From Bacillus proteolyticus (GTDB lineage: Bacteria > Bacillota > Bacilli > Bacillales > Bacillaceae_G): DNA of 48,279 bases. Location of the stretch: assembly GCF_001884065.1 (NCBI RefSeq), contig NZ_MACH01000062.1, forward strand, positions 1-48,279, read 5' to 3'. Made by a program: the position numbers and the translations under genes. Shown piece after piece: positions 39,351-48,279 of this stretch. How positions within the stretch are numbered: the first letter of the stretch is position 1; every line of letters begins with the position of its first letter. The notes below the pieces were generated by a model, which saw nothing but the letters and a program-made list of their open reading frames with translations, was not told the DNA's origin and searched no databases.

Positions 39351-40274
39351 ATGCGAGTGGCACAATCAGTTTCAGAATTAATCGGGAAAACGCCGATCGT
39401 TAAGTTGAACCGCATCGTAGAATCAGACAGCGCAGATGTATACTTAAAATTAGAATTTATGAATCCGGGGAGCAGTGTTAAAGATCGTATCGCGTTAGCT
39501 ATGATTGAAGATGCTGAAAATAAAGGATTATTAAAAGAGGGCGATACAATCATTGAGCCGACAAGTGGTAACACAGGTATTGGCTTAGCGATGGTAGCGG
39601 CTGCTAAAGGATATAAGGCAATTTTAGTAATGCCAGAAACAATGAGTATTGAGCGTCGTAATTTATTACGCGCTTACGGTGCCGAATTAGTATTGACTCC
39701 AGGACCTGAAGGAATGGGTGGAGCAATTCGTAAGGCAACTGAATTAGCAAAAGAACATGGGTACTTTATACCACAACAGTTCCAAAATCAAGCGAATCCA
39801 GAAATCCACCGTTTAACAACAGGTCCAGAAATTGTTGAACAGATGGGTGATCAATTAGATGCGTTTATCGCGGGTATTGGTACGGGTGGAACAATTACAG
39901 GCGCTGGCGAAGTGCTGAAGGAAGCGTATAAAGATATTAAAATTTATGCGGTAGAACCTGCGGATTCGCCAGTATTATCTGGTGGGAAACCAGGGCCACA
40001 TAAAATCCAAGGAATTGGAGCGGGATTTGTTCCAGAGACATTGGATGTAGCGGTATATGATGAAATTATCCAAGTGAAAACAGAGCAAGCATTCGAATAT
40101 GCAAGAAGAGTTGCTCGAGAAGAAGGTATTTTAGTAGGTATCTCTTCAGGAGCGGTCATCTATGCAGCGACAGAAGTTGCGAAGAAATTAGGTAAAGGGA
40201 AAAAGGTACTTGTTATTATTCCGAGTAACGGTGAACGTTATTTAAGTACACCACTTTATCAATTTGAATCATAA
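39351..40274 (+). CDS. cysK: Cysteine synthase A, 307 aa
   Basis: O-acetylserine (thiol)-lyase combines O-acetylserine with sulfide to cysteine. The PLP lysine K44 lies in [11 protein letters not shown], with [12 protein letters not shown] for the substrate loop and [15 protein letters not shown] for the PLP-phosphate site. The ATG at 39351 follows TTAGGAGTGACAGGA; an in-frame GTG at 39333 lies ahead of that site. It has its own promoter and terminator. In B. subtilis CysK also partners with the repressor CymR. Confidence 0.96.
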   Translation: MRVAQSVSELIGKTPIVKLNRIVESDSADVYLKLEFMNPGSSVKDRIALAMIEDAENKGLLKEGDTIIEPTSGNTGIGLAMVAAAKGYKAILVMPETMSIERRNLLRAYGAELVLTPGPEGMGGAIRKATELAKEHGYFIPQQFQNQANPEIHRLTTGPEIVEQMGDQLDAFIAGIGTGGTITGAGEVLKEAYKDIKIYAVEPADSPVLSGGKPGPHKIQGIGAGFVPETLDVAVYDEIIQVKTEQAFEYARRVAREEGILVGISSGAVIYAATEVAKKLGKGKKVLVIIPSNGERYLSTPLYQFES

Positions 40275-40286
40275 TTGAATGCGATT

Positions 40287-40320
40287 GAAAAAGCATCCTT
40301 GAAAGAGGATGCTTTTTCTT
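40287..40320 (+). terminator. Terminator after cysK
   Basis: A 13-bp perfect stem (40287-40299 with 40306-40318), 6-base loop and a C-interrupted T-run. Confidence 0.9.
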
Positions 40321-40496
40321 TTTGGATTGGAAAAAGGAAAAGAGTGAATGACTAGAAAACTTCATGTAAAATAAGAGGTAGTATAATTAATTTATTTTCA
40401 CTAGCCCTTGAGTATAATCATTCTCTGTATACATAACTCATGTAGTTGGAGCTGGTTAGTCTAAGAGGGTGGGATAAAAGAAGACGGGGTGTTGAT

Positions 40497-41894
40497 ATGC
40501 AACGAAGAAAATCTTTAGCGCTTTCTATTCCATATCAGTTAGATTTCTTTAAGCAATATAAATTTCTTTCCAAAAATAAGCCACAACATATTTTGTTAGA
40601 AAGTGGACGTGGTGGTCGTTATAACATTGTGGGGCTGGACCCAGTAGCGGTAATTCAAGGGAAGAATGAGACGTTACATATAAGGGAAAGTGGTAAGGAA
40701 ACAATAAAGCGAGGGAATCCATTAGATTTAATGCAAGAATATATGGAGAAATGGAAAACGGACTATAATCCGGAGTACCCGCCTTTTCAAGGTGGTGCAA
40801 TTGGTTACTTTAGTTATGATTGTATCCGTTATATCGAAAAACTTCCTTCTCTTGCAGAGGATGATCTGAATATACCGGATATATTCTTTTTATTATTTGA
40901 TGACGTGTTTGTGTACGATCAAAAAGAACAAGTGTTATGGATTATTACGCATTATGTAGATGAACATGAAAAGGCAGAAGAACGATTAAATGCATGGAAG
41001 GATCTTTGGGTGAAAGAAGCACCTGAATTGACTATGCCGTTTGAATGCCCTGGAAAGAAAAATGAAGCAGTTGCTTTTACGGAAGAGGGCTTTATGAAGG
41101 CCGTTGAACGTATTCAAGAATATATTGGAAATGGTGATGTGTTTCAAGTAAACTTGTCGACAAGACAAGAAAGGACGTTGCAAACACATCCGCTAGAAAT
41201 TTATACAAGTCTTCGTGAAATTAATCCATCTCCATATATGGGCTACTTGGAGCTTGGGGATTTTCAAATTGTTAGTGCTTCGCCTGAATTGCTAATTAAA
41301 AAACAAGGGCCAGAAGTAAGTACAAGACCAATTGCTGGTACAAGATCCCGCGGTGCAAATGAACAAGAGGATGAAGAATTAGCAAGGGAATTAATTGAGA
41401 ACGAAAAGGAAAGAGCAGAGCATGTAATGCTTGTGGATTTAGAACGAAACGATTTAGGCCGGATTTGTAAATATGGAACGGTTGAAGTAGATGAATTTAT
41501 GGTAATTGAAAAGTACTCGCACGTTATGCATATTGTTTCTAATGTGCGCGGTGAAGTGGAAGAAGGTAAGGATGCGTTCGATTTAGTAAAGGCCGTATTT
41601 CCTGGCGGGACAATTACTGGTGCCCCGAAAATACGTACGATGGAGATTATTGAAGAATTAGAGCCTGTTCGCCGAGGGATTTATACAGGTTCAATTGGTT
41701 GGATTGGTTATTCCGGAGATACGGAATTGAATATTGTAATTAGAACGCTGCTTGCTAAAGATGGGCAAGCACATGTACAAGCTGGAGCGGGAATTGTAAT
41801 TGATTCGAATCCAAAAAATGAATATAAAGAGTCGTTAAAAAAGGCAATCGCTTTATGGCGTGCGAAAGAAAGTAGCGAAGAAACGGTTAGGTGA
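40497..41894 (+). CDS. pabB: Aminodeoxychorismate synthase component I, 465 aa
   Basis: PabB aminates chorismate to 4-amino-4-deoxychorismate using ammonia from PabA. The chorismate-binding domain shows [12 protein letters not shown], the [15 protein letters not shown] motif and [20 protein letters not shown]. The PIAGT motif has Ala where E. coli PabB has the Lys of PIKGT, so by motif alone it could be taken for TrpE. The folate-gene context (pabA, pabC, folP, folB, folK directly after) decides for PabB. The ATG at 40497 follows GGGGTG; in-frame starts back to 40446 have no site. It is the first gene of the folate operon. Confidence 0.91.
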   Translation: MQRRKSLALSIPYQLDFFKQYKFLSKNKPQHILLESGRGGRYNIVGLDPVAVIQGKNETLHIRESGKETIKRGNPLDLMQEYMEKWKTDYNPEYPPFQGGAIGYFSYDCIRYIEKLPSLAEDDLNIPDIFFLLFDDVFVYDQKEQVLWIITHYVDEHEKAEERLNAWKDLWVKEAPELTMPFECPGKKNEAVAFTEEGFMKAVERIQEYIGNGDVFQVNLSTRQERTLQTHPLEIYTSLREINPSPYMGYLELGDFQIVSASPELLIKKQGPEVSTRPIAGTRSRGANEQEDEELARELIENEKERAEHVMLVDLERNDLGRICKYGTVEVDEFMVIEKYSHVMHIVSNVRGEVEEGKDAFDLVKAVFPGGTITGAPKIRTMEIIEELEPVRRGIYTGSIGWIGYSGDTELNIVIRTLLAKDGQAHVQAGAGIVIDSNPKNEYKESLKKAIALWRAKESSEETVR

Positions 41895-41899
41895 GAGAA

Positions 41900-42487
41900 A
41901 TGATATTGATGATTGATAATTATGATTCTTTTACATTTAATTTAGTGCAGTTTCTTGGAGAACTTGGACAAGAGCTTGTTGTTAAGCGTAATGATGAGGT
42001 GACTATTTCGGATATTGAGAATATGAAGCCAGACTTTTTAATGATTTCGCCAGGTCCATGTAGTCCTAATGAAGCGGGTATTAGTATGGAGGTTATTCAA
42101 TACTTCGCTGGAAAGATTCCGATTTTTGGAGTTTGTCTTGGGCACCAATCAATTGCGCAAGTGTTTGGTGGAGAGGTTGTTCGTGCAGAACGATTAATGC
42201 ATGGGAAAACGTCGCCTATGCATCATGACGGAAAGACGATTTTCTCGGATATTCCTAATCCGTTTACTGCAACGCGTTATCATTCTCTTATCGTTAAGAA
42301 AGAGACGTTACCAGAATGCTTAGAGATCACATCTTGGACGGAAGAGGGAGAGATTATGGCGCTTCGTCATAAAACGTTGCCGATTGAAGGCGTACAATTC
42401 CATCCAGAATCTATTATGACTTCTCATGGGAAAGAGTTGTTGCATAATTTTATTCGTAAATATAGCCCAAGTGTGACGTTATGTTAA
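41900..42487 (+). CDS. pabA: Aminodeoxychorismate/anthranilate synthase glutaminase PabA, 195 aa
   Basis: This class I glutamine amidotransferase has the triad GVCLGHQ (Cys nucleophile) and FHPES (His-x-Glu), with [14 protein letters not shown] at the N-terminus. It supplies ammonia to PabB. In B. subtilis the same protein also serves TrpE, because there is no separate trpG; that dual role is likely but not shown here. The ATG at 41900 is 5 bp after the pabB stop, with TTAGGTGAG upstream; an in-frame GTG at 41891 is less well placed. Its end overlaps pabC by 7 bases. Confidence 0.94.
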   Translation: MILMIDNYDSFTFNLVQFLGELGQELVVKRNDEVTISDIENMKPDFLMISPGPCSPNEAGISMEVIQYFAGKIPIFGVCLGHQSIAQVFGGEVVRAERLMHGKTSPMHHDGKTIFSDIPNPFTATRYHSLIVKKETLPECLEITSWTEEGEIMALRHKTLPIEGVQFHPESIMTSHGKELLHNFIRKYSPSVTLC

Positions 42488-43353
42488 TTTACGTAAATGG
42501 CGCGTATGTAGAAGCGAGTGAAGCGAAAATTTCTCCTTATGATCATGGTTATTTATATGGGCTTGGAGTTTTTGAAACGTTTCGTATTTATAATGGTCAT
42601 CCTTTCTTGTTGGATGATCATTATGAACGTTTAATGGATGCGCTGGATACATTGCAAATCAAATGGACAATGACGAAAGATGACATAATACGTATTTTGG
42701 AGAATCTACTCGCTAAGAATGGATTGAAGCATGCGTATATACGCTTTAATGTATCGGCGGGTATAGATGAAATAGGATTGCAAACGAATGTGTATGAAGA
42801 ACCATCTGTTATTGTTTTTATAAAACCTTTAGCAATTCCGGGGGATGTAGTGGAGAAAGAAGGGGTTATTTTAAAACAAGTACGAAATACACCAGAGGGT
42901 GCGTTTCGCTTGAAGTCCCATCATTATTTAAATAATATTTTAGGGAAACGCGAAATTGGAAATGGTGTGAATAAGGAAGGGATTTTCCTTACTGAAACAG
43001 GTTATGTTGCAGAGGGGATTGTTTCGAATCTCTTTTTTGTTAAAGGAGGTACTTTGTATACTCCTTCATTAGAAACAGGGATTTTAAACGGTATCACTCG
43101 TGCATTTATTATAAAGGTTGCTGAAGAGCAGGGTATAGAAGTAAAGGAAAGTTTCTTTACGAAAGATGAATTGCTTTCAGCGAATGAAGTGTTCGTAACG
43201 AACTCTATTCAAGAAATTGTTCCTCTTTATCGTATAGAGGGGGAAGATTTCCCGGGCAAAGTGGGAATAGTTACAAAAAGATTTATGGATCTTTATGAAG
43301 TGCAGAGAGAGAAATTGTGGAGCAGAAATGAATTGCGAAGAGGAGATGTGTAA
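42481..43353 (+). CDS. pabC: Aminodeoxychorismate lyase, 290 aa
   Basis: PabC releases p-aminobenzoate and pyruvate from aminodeoxychorismate. It is a fold-type IV PLP enzyme, close to branched-chain and D-amino-acid transaminases. [20 protein letters not shown] is the N-terminal signature, [16 protein letters not shown] surrounds the PLP lysine region, and [11 protein letters not shown] is near the C-terminus. It starts inside the last codons of pabA with only a weak site, which suggests translational coupling. Confidence 0.92.
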   Translation: MLIYVNGAYVEASEAKISPYDHGYLYGLGVFETFRIYNGHPFLLDDHYERLMDALDTLQIKWTMTKDDIIRILENLLAKNGLKHAYIRFNVSAGIDEIGLQTNVYEEPSVIVFIKPLAIPGDVVEKEGVILKQVRNTPEGAFRLKSHHYLNNILGKREIGNGVNKEGIFLTETGYVAEGIVSNLFFVKGGTLYTPSLETGILNGITRAFIIKVAEEQGIEVKESFFTKDELLSANEVFVTNSIQEIVPLYRIEGEDFPGKVGIVTKRFMDLYEVQREKLWSRNELRRGDV

Positions 43354-43354
43354 T

Positions 43355-44188
43355 TTGAAGTGGGATTATGATTTACGCTGCGGCGAATATACATTGAACT
43401 TAAATGAAAAGACATTAATTATGGGGATTTTAAATGTAACACCAGATTCGTTTTCTGATGGCGGGAGTTACAACGAGGTAGATGCTGCAGTGTGTCACGC
43501 GAAAGAAATGAAAAATGAAGGCGCTCATATTATTGACATCGGTGGTGAATCTACCCGCCCGGGTTTTGCTAAAGTTTCGATAGAAGAAGAAATAAAGCGA
43601 GTCGTTCCGATGATTCAGGCGGTTTCGAAAGAAGTGAAATTACCTATTTCAATTGATACGTATAAAGCTGAAGTTGCAAAACAAGCGATTGAAGCTGGTG
43701 CTCATATTATTAATGATATTTGGGGAGCGAAGGCGGAACCGAAGATTGCTGAAGTTGCAGCCTATTATGATGTGCCCATTATCTTAATGCATAACCGAGA
43801 TAATATGAACTACCGTAACTTAATGGCTGATATGATTGCTGATTTGTATGAAAGCATTAAAATTGCTAAAGATGCTGGTGTGCGAGATGAGAATATTATT
43901 TTAGACCCAGGTATCGGTTTTGCGAAAACGCCTGAACAAAATTTAGAAGCGATGCGTAATTTAGAACAGTTAAATGTACTGGGTTATCCAGTCCTCTTAG
44001 GTACTTCAAGAAAGTCCTTTATTGGCCATGTATTAGATTTGCCAGTGGAGGAGCGTCTTGAAGGGACGGGCGCTACAGTTTGTCTTGGTATTGAAAAGGG
44101 CTGTGAGTTTATCCGTGTTCATGATGTGAAAGAAATGGCGCGTATGGCTAAGATGATGGATGCGATGATTGGTAAGGGGGCAAAGTAA
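43355..44188 (+). CDS. folP: Dihydropteroate synthase, 277 aa
   Basis: FolP condenses p-aminobenzoate with 6-hydroxymethyl-dihydropterin pyrophosphate; it is the sulfonamide target. Conserved loops are ILNVTPDSFSDGG, DIGGESTRPG, ISIDTYKAEVA and LGTSRKSFIG. The TTG at 43355 is used because AGGAG lies 9-10 bp upstream and the protein begins MKWDYDLRCGEY, the known B. anthracis start. An in-frame ATG at 43346 abuts that site. It begins one base after the pabC stop. Confidence 0.95.
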   Translation: MKWDYDLRCGEYTLNLNEKTLIMGILNVTPDSFSDGGSYNEVDAAVCHAKEMKNEGAHIIDIGGESTRPGFAKVSIEEEIKRVVPMIQAVSKEVKLPISIDTYKAEVAKQAIEAGAHIINDIWGAKAEPKIAEVAAYYDVPIILMHNRDNMNYRNLMADMIADLYESIKIAKDAGVRDENIILDPGIGFAKTPEQNLEAMRNLEQLNVLGYPVLLGTSRKSFIGHVLDLPVEERLEGTGATVCLGIEKGCEFIRVHDVKEMARMAKMMDAMIGKGAK

Positions 44189-44551
44189 TTGGATAAAATT
44201 TATATCCATGATATGGAATTTTACGGTTATCATGGTGTATTCCCAGAAGAGAATAAATTAGGTCAGAGATTTAAAGTAGATTTAACGGTGGAGTTGGATT
44301 TAAAACGCGCAGGAGAAAGTGATGACTTAGAGCATTCTGTCAATTACGGGGAGCTTTTCGAACTATGTAGAAAAGTTGTTGAAGATAGAACGTATAAGCT
44401 TGTGGAGAGTATCGCTGAAAATATCGCTACAGATATATTGAAACAATATGAGAGTATTTCACGGTGTACAATTAAGGTAATTAAACCAGATCCGCCAATA
44501 CCGGGGCATTATCGTGCTGTAGCTGTGGAAATTACGAGAGAGCGTCCATGA
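44189..44551 (+). CDS. folB: Dihydroneopterin aldolase, 120 aa
   Basis: FolB cleaves 7,8-dihydroneopterin to 6-hydroxymethyl-dihydropterin and glycolaldehyde. HDMEFYGYHGVFPEENKLGQRF holds the active-site Glu and Tyr, and KPDPPIPGHYRAVAVEI ends the domain with the conserved Lys. The TTG start at 44189 directly follows the folP stop, with AAGGGGGC upstream inside folP. It overlaps folK by four bases. Confidence 0.95.
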   Translation: MDKIYIHDMEFYGYHGVFPEENKLGQRFKVDLTVELDLKRAGESDDLEHSVNYGELFELCRKVVEDRTYKLVESIAENIATDILKQYESISRCTIKVIKPDPPIPGHYRAVAVEITRERP

Positions 44552-45063
44552 ATAATATAGCGTACATTGCATTAGGTTCAAATATTGGAGAGCGTTATAC
44601 GTATTTAACTGAAGCGATTCAGTTTTTAAATAAAAACCCTTATATCCAAGTTGATGATGTTTCGTCTGTATATGAAACGGAACCAGTTGGCTATACTGAC
44701 CAAAGTTGCTTTTTAAATTTAGTTATAAAAATTTCTACCAATTTATCGTCGCAAGAATTATTGAAAATAACGCAAAAAGTAGAGAATGATTTAGGAAGAA
44801 AAAGGGAAATTAGGTGGGGCCCGAGGACTATCGACCTTGACATTTTACTATATAATCAAGAAAATATTGAAGCAGAGAATCTTATTGTTCCGCATCCGCG
44901 GATGTTCGAAAGAGCTTTTGTTATCGTTCCGTTGTTAGAAATTAATCAAGATATAAAACAAGACATTTCATGTTCGCAAGTAGAAGAAATGAAAAGGCGA
45001 GAGGGAGTAACGGTATGGAAGCAGAAAAATGGGGAAGACGCATTCGTGCTTTTCGAAAGCTAA
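44548..45063 (+). CDS. folK: 6-hydroxymethyl-dihydropterin pyrophosphokinase, 171 aa
   Basis: HPPK transfers pyrophosphate from ATP to 6-hydroxymethyl-dihydropterin, the substrate of FolP. Motifs are IALGSNIGERYTYL, VYETEPVGYTDQ, the signature RWGPRTIDLDILLY and PHPRMFERAFVIVPL. The ATG at 44548 overlaps the folB stop (ATGA). The last 49 bases also encode the start of yazB in another frame. Confidence 0.95.
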   Translation: MNNIAYIALGSNIGERYTYLTEAIQFLNKNPYIQVDDVSSVYETEPVGYTDQSCFLNLVIKISTNLSSQELLKITQKVENDLGRKREIRWGPRTIDLDILLYNQENIEAENLIVPHPRMFERAFVIVPLLEINQDIKQDISCSQVEEMKRREGVTVWKQKNGEDAFVLFES

Positions 45064-45218
45064 AAGGCTATACACAAGAAGGTTTTGCTAAAGAATTAGG
45101 GGTATCTGTATCTGTTTTAGGTGAAGTTGAGAGAGGGAATCGATCGCCTTCCCAAGATTTTGTAGTAGAAGTTGCTAAAGCATTAAAGGTCTCGATAGAT
45201 GAACTAATGCCGAAGTGA
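45015..45218 (+). CDS. yazB: XRE-family helix-turn-helix protein YazB, 67 aa
   Basis: The whole protein is one Cro/CI-type HTH domain (GRRIRAFRKLKGYTQEGFAK, then SVSVLGEVERGNRSPS), with no effector domain. The ATG at 45015 follows GAGGGAG by 7 bp. The start lies inside folK, in another frame, for 49 bases. It sits between the folate genes and dusB as in B. subtilis (yazB). Regulating its own operon is a natural guess, but there is no evidence for it. Confidence 0.88.
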   Translation: MEAEKWGRRIRAFRKLKGYTQEGFAKELGVSVSVLGEVERGNRSPSQDFVVEVAKALKVSIDELMPK

Positions 45219-45241
45219 CTATGAAGGAAGGAGTAAATCGA

Positions 45242-46240
45242 GTGTTAAAGATTGCAAATATTGAGATGAAAAATCCGGTTGTATTAGCACCGATGGCGGG
45301 AGTGTGTAACTCTGCATTCCGTTTGACAGTAAAAGAATTTGGTGCAGGTTTAGTTTGTGCCGAAATGGTAAGTGATAAGGCAATATTACTTAATAACAAA
45401 AGAACATTAGATATGCTATATATCGATGAGAGAGAAAAGCCATTAAGTTTACAAATTTTTGGTGGAGAGAAAGAGACTCTTGTAGATGCTGCGAAATACG
45501 TAGATAAATATACGACAGCAGACATTATTGATATTAATATGGGTTGCCCAGTACCGAAAATCACTAAGTGTGATGCAGGAGCAAAGTGGCTTTTAGACCC
45601 AAATAAAATATATGAGATGGTAGCGGCGGTTGTAGATGCTGTTGAAAAACCAGTTACAGTTAAAATGCGTATTGGTTGGGATGAAGATCATATTTTTGCA
45701 ATAGAAAATGCTAGAGCTGTTGAGCGTGCTGGTGGACAAGCGGTAGCGGTTCATGGGCGTACACGAGTGCAAATGTATGAAGGTAAAGCGGATTGGAATA
45801 TTATTAAACAAGTAAAGCAGGCTGTAAATATTCCGGTTATCGGAAATGGTGATGTCGAAACACCACAAGATGCAAAGCGTATGCTTGATGAAATTGGTGT
45901 AGATGGAGTTATGATTGGTCGCGCTGCTCTTGGGGATCCGTGGATGATTTATCGTACGGTAAAGTATTTGGAGACAGGTGAGTTAATGCCAGAACCAACA
46001 GTGCGTGAGAAAATTGATGTATGCATGTTGCATCTAGATCGTCTTATCGATTTAAAGAACGAAAATGTTGCCGTAAGAGAGATGAGAAAGCATGCAGCTT
46101 GGTATTTAAAAGGTGTTCGTGGTAATGCGAGTGTGCGTAATGGTATCAATACTTGCAACACACGTGAAGACCTTGCGAATGTATTAGGTGCATTTGTAGA
46201 AGAAGTAGAAGCGAAACAACAAACGATTTACGTTGGTTAA
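45242..46240 (+). CDS. dusB: tRNA-dihydrouridine synthase DusB, 332 aa
   Basis: This FMN enzyme reduces uridines to dihydrouridine in tRNA. It is a TIM barrel with VLAPMAGVCNSAFR at the N-terminus, the INMGCPVPKI motif with the catalytic Cys, VKMRIGWD, VHGRTR and the FMN-phosphate site GNGDVETPQDA. The GTG at 45242 is 9 bp after AAGGAAGGAG; an in-frame start at 45215 overlaps yazB. It is the last gene of the folate operon before a terminator. Confidence 0.94.
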   Translation: MLKIANIEMKNPVVLAPMAGVCNSAFRLTVKEFGAGLVCAEMVSDKAILLNNKRTLDMLYIDEREKPLSLQIFGGEKETLVDAAKYVDKYTTADIIDINMGCPVPKITKCDAGAKWLLDPNKIYEMVAAVVDAVEKPVTVKMRIGWDEDHIFAIENARAVERAGGQAVAVHGRTRVQMYEGKADWNIIKQVKQAVNIPVIGNGDVETPQDAKRMLDEIGVDGVMIGRAALGDPWMIYRTVKYLETGELMPEPTVREKIDVCMLHLDRLIDLKNENVAVREMRKHAAWYLKGVRGNASVRNGINTCNTREDLANVLGAFVEEVEAKQQTIYVG

Positions 46241-46303
46241 TAAGGGGGCGTAGAAGATTGACATTCTTCTATACACTTCCTATAATTACGTGAAAGAAAG
46301 AAG

Positions 46304-46332
46304 AACTGCCAGTTAGTTGCTGGCAGTTTTTC
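46304..46332 (+). terminator. Terminator after dusB
   Basis: A 9-bp perfect GC-containing stem (46304-46312 with 46320-46328), 7-base loop, then TTT. Confidence 0.85.
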
Positions 46333-46347
46333 TAGTTGAGTAGAAAA

Positions 46348-46356
46348 TGCTATACT
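46348..46356 (+). promoter_or_regulatory. Extended -10 promoter for lysS
   Basis: TGCTATACT: a TGn extension plus TATACT, 45 bp before lysS and just after the dusB terminator. There is no clear -35. I see no T-box leader. Confidence 0.48.
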
Positions 46357-46379
46357 GTATATATTGTAAAAATTAATAG

Positions 46380-47898
<1,519 letters not shown>

Positions 47899-47900
<2 letters not shown>

Positions 47901-47930
47901 GCTTTGGAGATTTCTCCAAAGCTTTTTTTA
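47899..47930 (+). terminator. Terminator after lysS
   Basis: An 11-bp perfect stem (47899-47909 with 47914-47924), ATTT loop and T-run. It begins inside the lysS stop codon. Confidence 0.92.
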
Positions 47931-48062
47931 TTTTGCTATGAGTGACATGAAGGCAGTGGATCTTGATAGGGTAGATAATGCGTGTAGAAATTATATTTAT
48001 ATAGAAGAAACATGCTATTTTTATACTTTTTTACTAAGTTAAAAATTTTATTAGAAAAACTA

Positions 48063-48091
48063 TTGCATTTTAATAATCAAACTGGTATATT
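48063..48091 (+). promoter_or_regulatory. rRNA operon promoter P1
   Basis: TTGCAT (48063-48068), 17-bp spacer, TATATT (48086-48091). It lies 93 bp upstream of P2, the usual tandem layout of Bacillus rrn operons. Confidence 0.75.
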
Positions 48092-48155
48092 TATATTCGT
48101 TGCCACGAGAGGTAACAAAAGAAACAAACGAAAACAACTTATTGAAAAAAAGTTG

Positions 48156-48184
48156 TTGACGAAAACATAACGAAATGTTATATT
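48156..48184 (+). promoter_or_regulatory. rRNA operon promoter P2
   Basis: TTGACG (48156-48161), 17-bp spacer, TATATT (48179-48184). The pre-16S leader follows directly. Confidence 0.85.
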
Positions 48185-48185
48185 A

Positions 48186-48279
48186 ATAAAGTCGCTTCTG
48201 AGCGATGAAGTAGTTCTTTGAAAACTGAACGAAACAAACAACGTGAACGTCAATTTTTATTTTTAGATGCTAGACAAAC
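48186..48279 (+). other. Start of the pre-16S rRNA leader
   Basis: Downstream of P2 the sequence carries the GTTCTTTGAAAACTGAAC segment (48212-48229), found in Bacillus rRNA leaders and 16S-23S spacers, where it takes part in antitermination and RNase III processing stems. The window ends before the 16S rRNA 5' end. Confidence 0.75.

Larger units (their letters stand above)
47901..48279. other. lysS to rRNA operon intergenic region
   Basis: After the lysS terminator come about 125 bp without recognisable features, then tandem rRNA promoters P1 and P2 and the start of the rRNA leader. The leader contains the GTTCTTTGAAAACTGAAC string typical of Bacillus pre-16S leaders. The 16S gene itself lies beyond the window edge. 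No protein gene is supported. Confidence 0.8.

Noticed and set aside
40460-40480. GAGGGTGGGAT before pabB, resembling the T-box AGGGTGG motif
   Set aside because: The rest of the T-box consensus (GGNACCGCG), the stem I elements and a terminator are missing, so it is probably chance.

Overview
The window is a stretch of low-GC Firmicute chromosome. Gene order, protein sequences, Shine-Dalgarno sites and the sporulation genes point to a member of the Bacillus cereus group (cereus/thuringiensis/anthracis and relatives). I cannot name the species from the sequence alone. It corresponds to the origin-proximal csfB-to-lysS region of Bacillus genomes. It lies between two co-directional rRNA operons: the 3' end of a 5S rRNA gene fills bases 1-37, and the tandem promoters and leader of the next rRNA operon fill the last 250 bases. 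All genes except abrB are on the + strand. I see no insertion sequence, prophage, CRISPR array, toxin cluster or other acquired island, and nothing that looks like an undescribed system.

Layout. (1) 226-6725: csfB/gin, a PLP decarboxylase (yaaO), tmk, holB, ricT, yabA, a tRNA methyltransferase (yabB), yazA and rsmI. (2) abrB lies on the opposite strand with a classical promoter and twin Spo0A boxes, and its terminator is shared with rsmI. (3) 7398-14821: metG, tatD, rnmV-rsmA, yabG, veg, sspF and ispE. (4) 14876-24583: purR, ridA, spoVG, glmU-prs, pth, fin, mfd and spoVT. (5) 24815-30128: yabM-yabN-rqcP, yabP-yabQ-divIC and yabR. (6) tRNA-Met and tRNA-Glu, then spoIIE. (7) 33382-40274: tilS-hpt-ftsH, coaX-hslO and cysK. 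(8) 40497-46240: the folate operon pabB-pabA-pabC-folP-folB-folK with yazB and dusB, then lysS.

How the genes work together. Housekeeping functions (nucleotides, tRNA modification and charging, replication, repair, peptidoglycan precursors, folate) are interleaved with regulators and effectors of sporulation: Gin, AbrB, YabG, SspF, SpoVG, Fin, SpoVT, YabP/YabQ and SpoIIE. Several of these have readable promoters for the sigma factor expected at their stage: sigma-H for spoVG, sigma-A plus Spo0A for spoIIE and abrB, sigma-G for sspF and spoVT, sigma-K for yabG, and a weaker sigma-E candidate for yabP.

Compared with B. subtilis, the order is nearly collinear, but several genes are absent from their usual places: xpaC-yaaN, yaaQ(darA)-yaaR, yabE, ctc, yabS-yabT and yacD. 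An rRNA operon follows lysS where B. subtilis eventually continues to ctsR-mcsA-mcsB-clpC. Many true starts are TTG or GTG, and most choices below rest on ribosome-binding-site spacing and on where family similarity begins. Family comparisons are from memory; no search was run.
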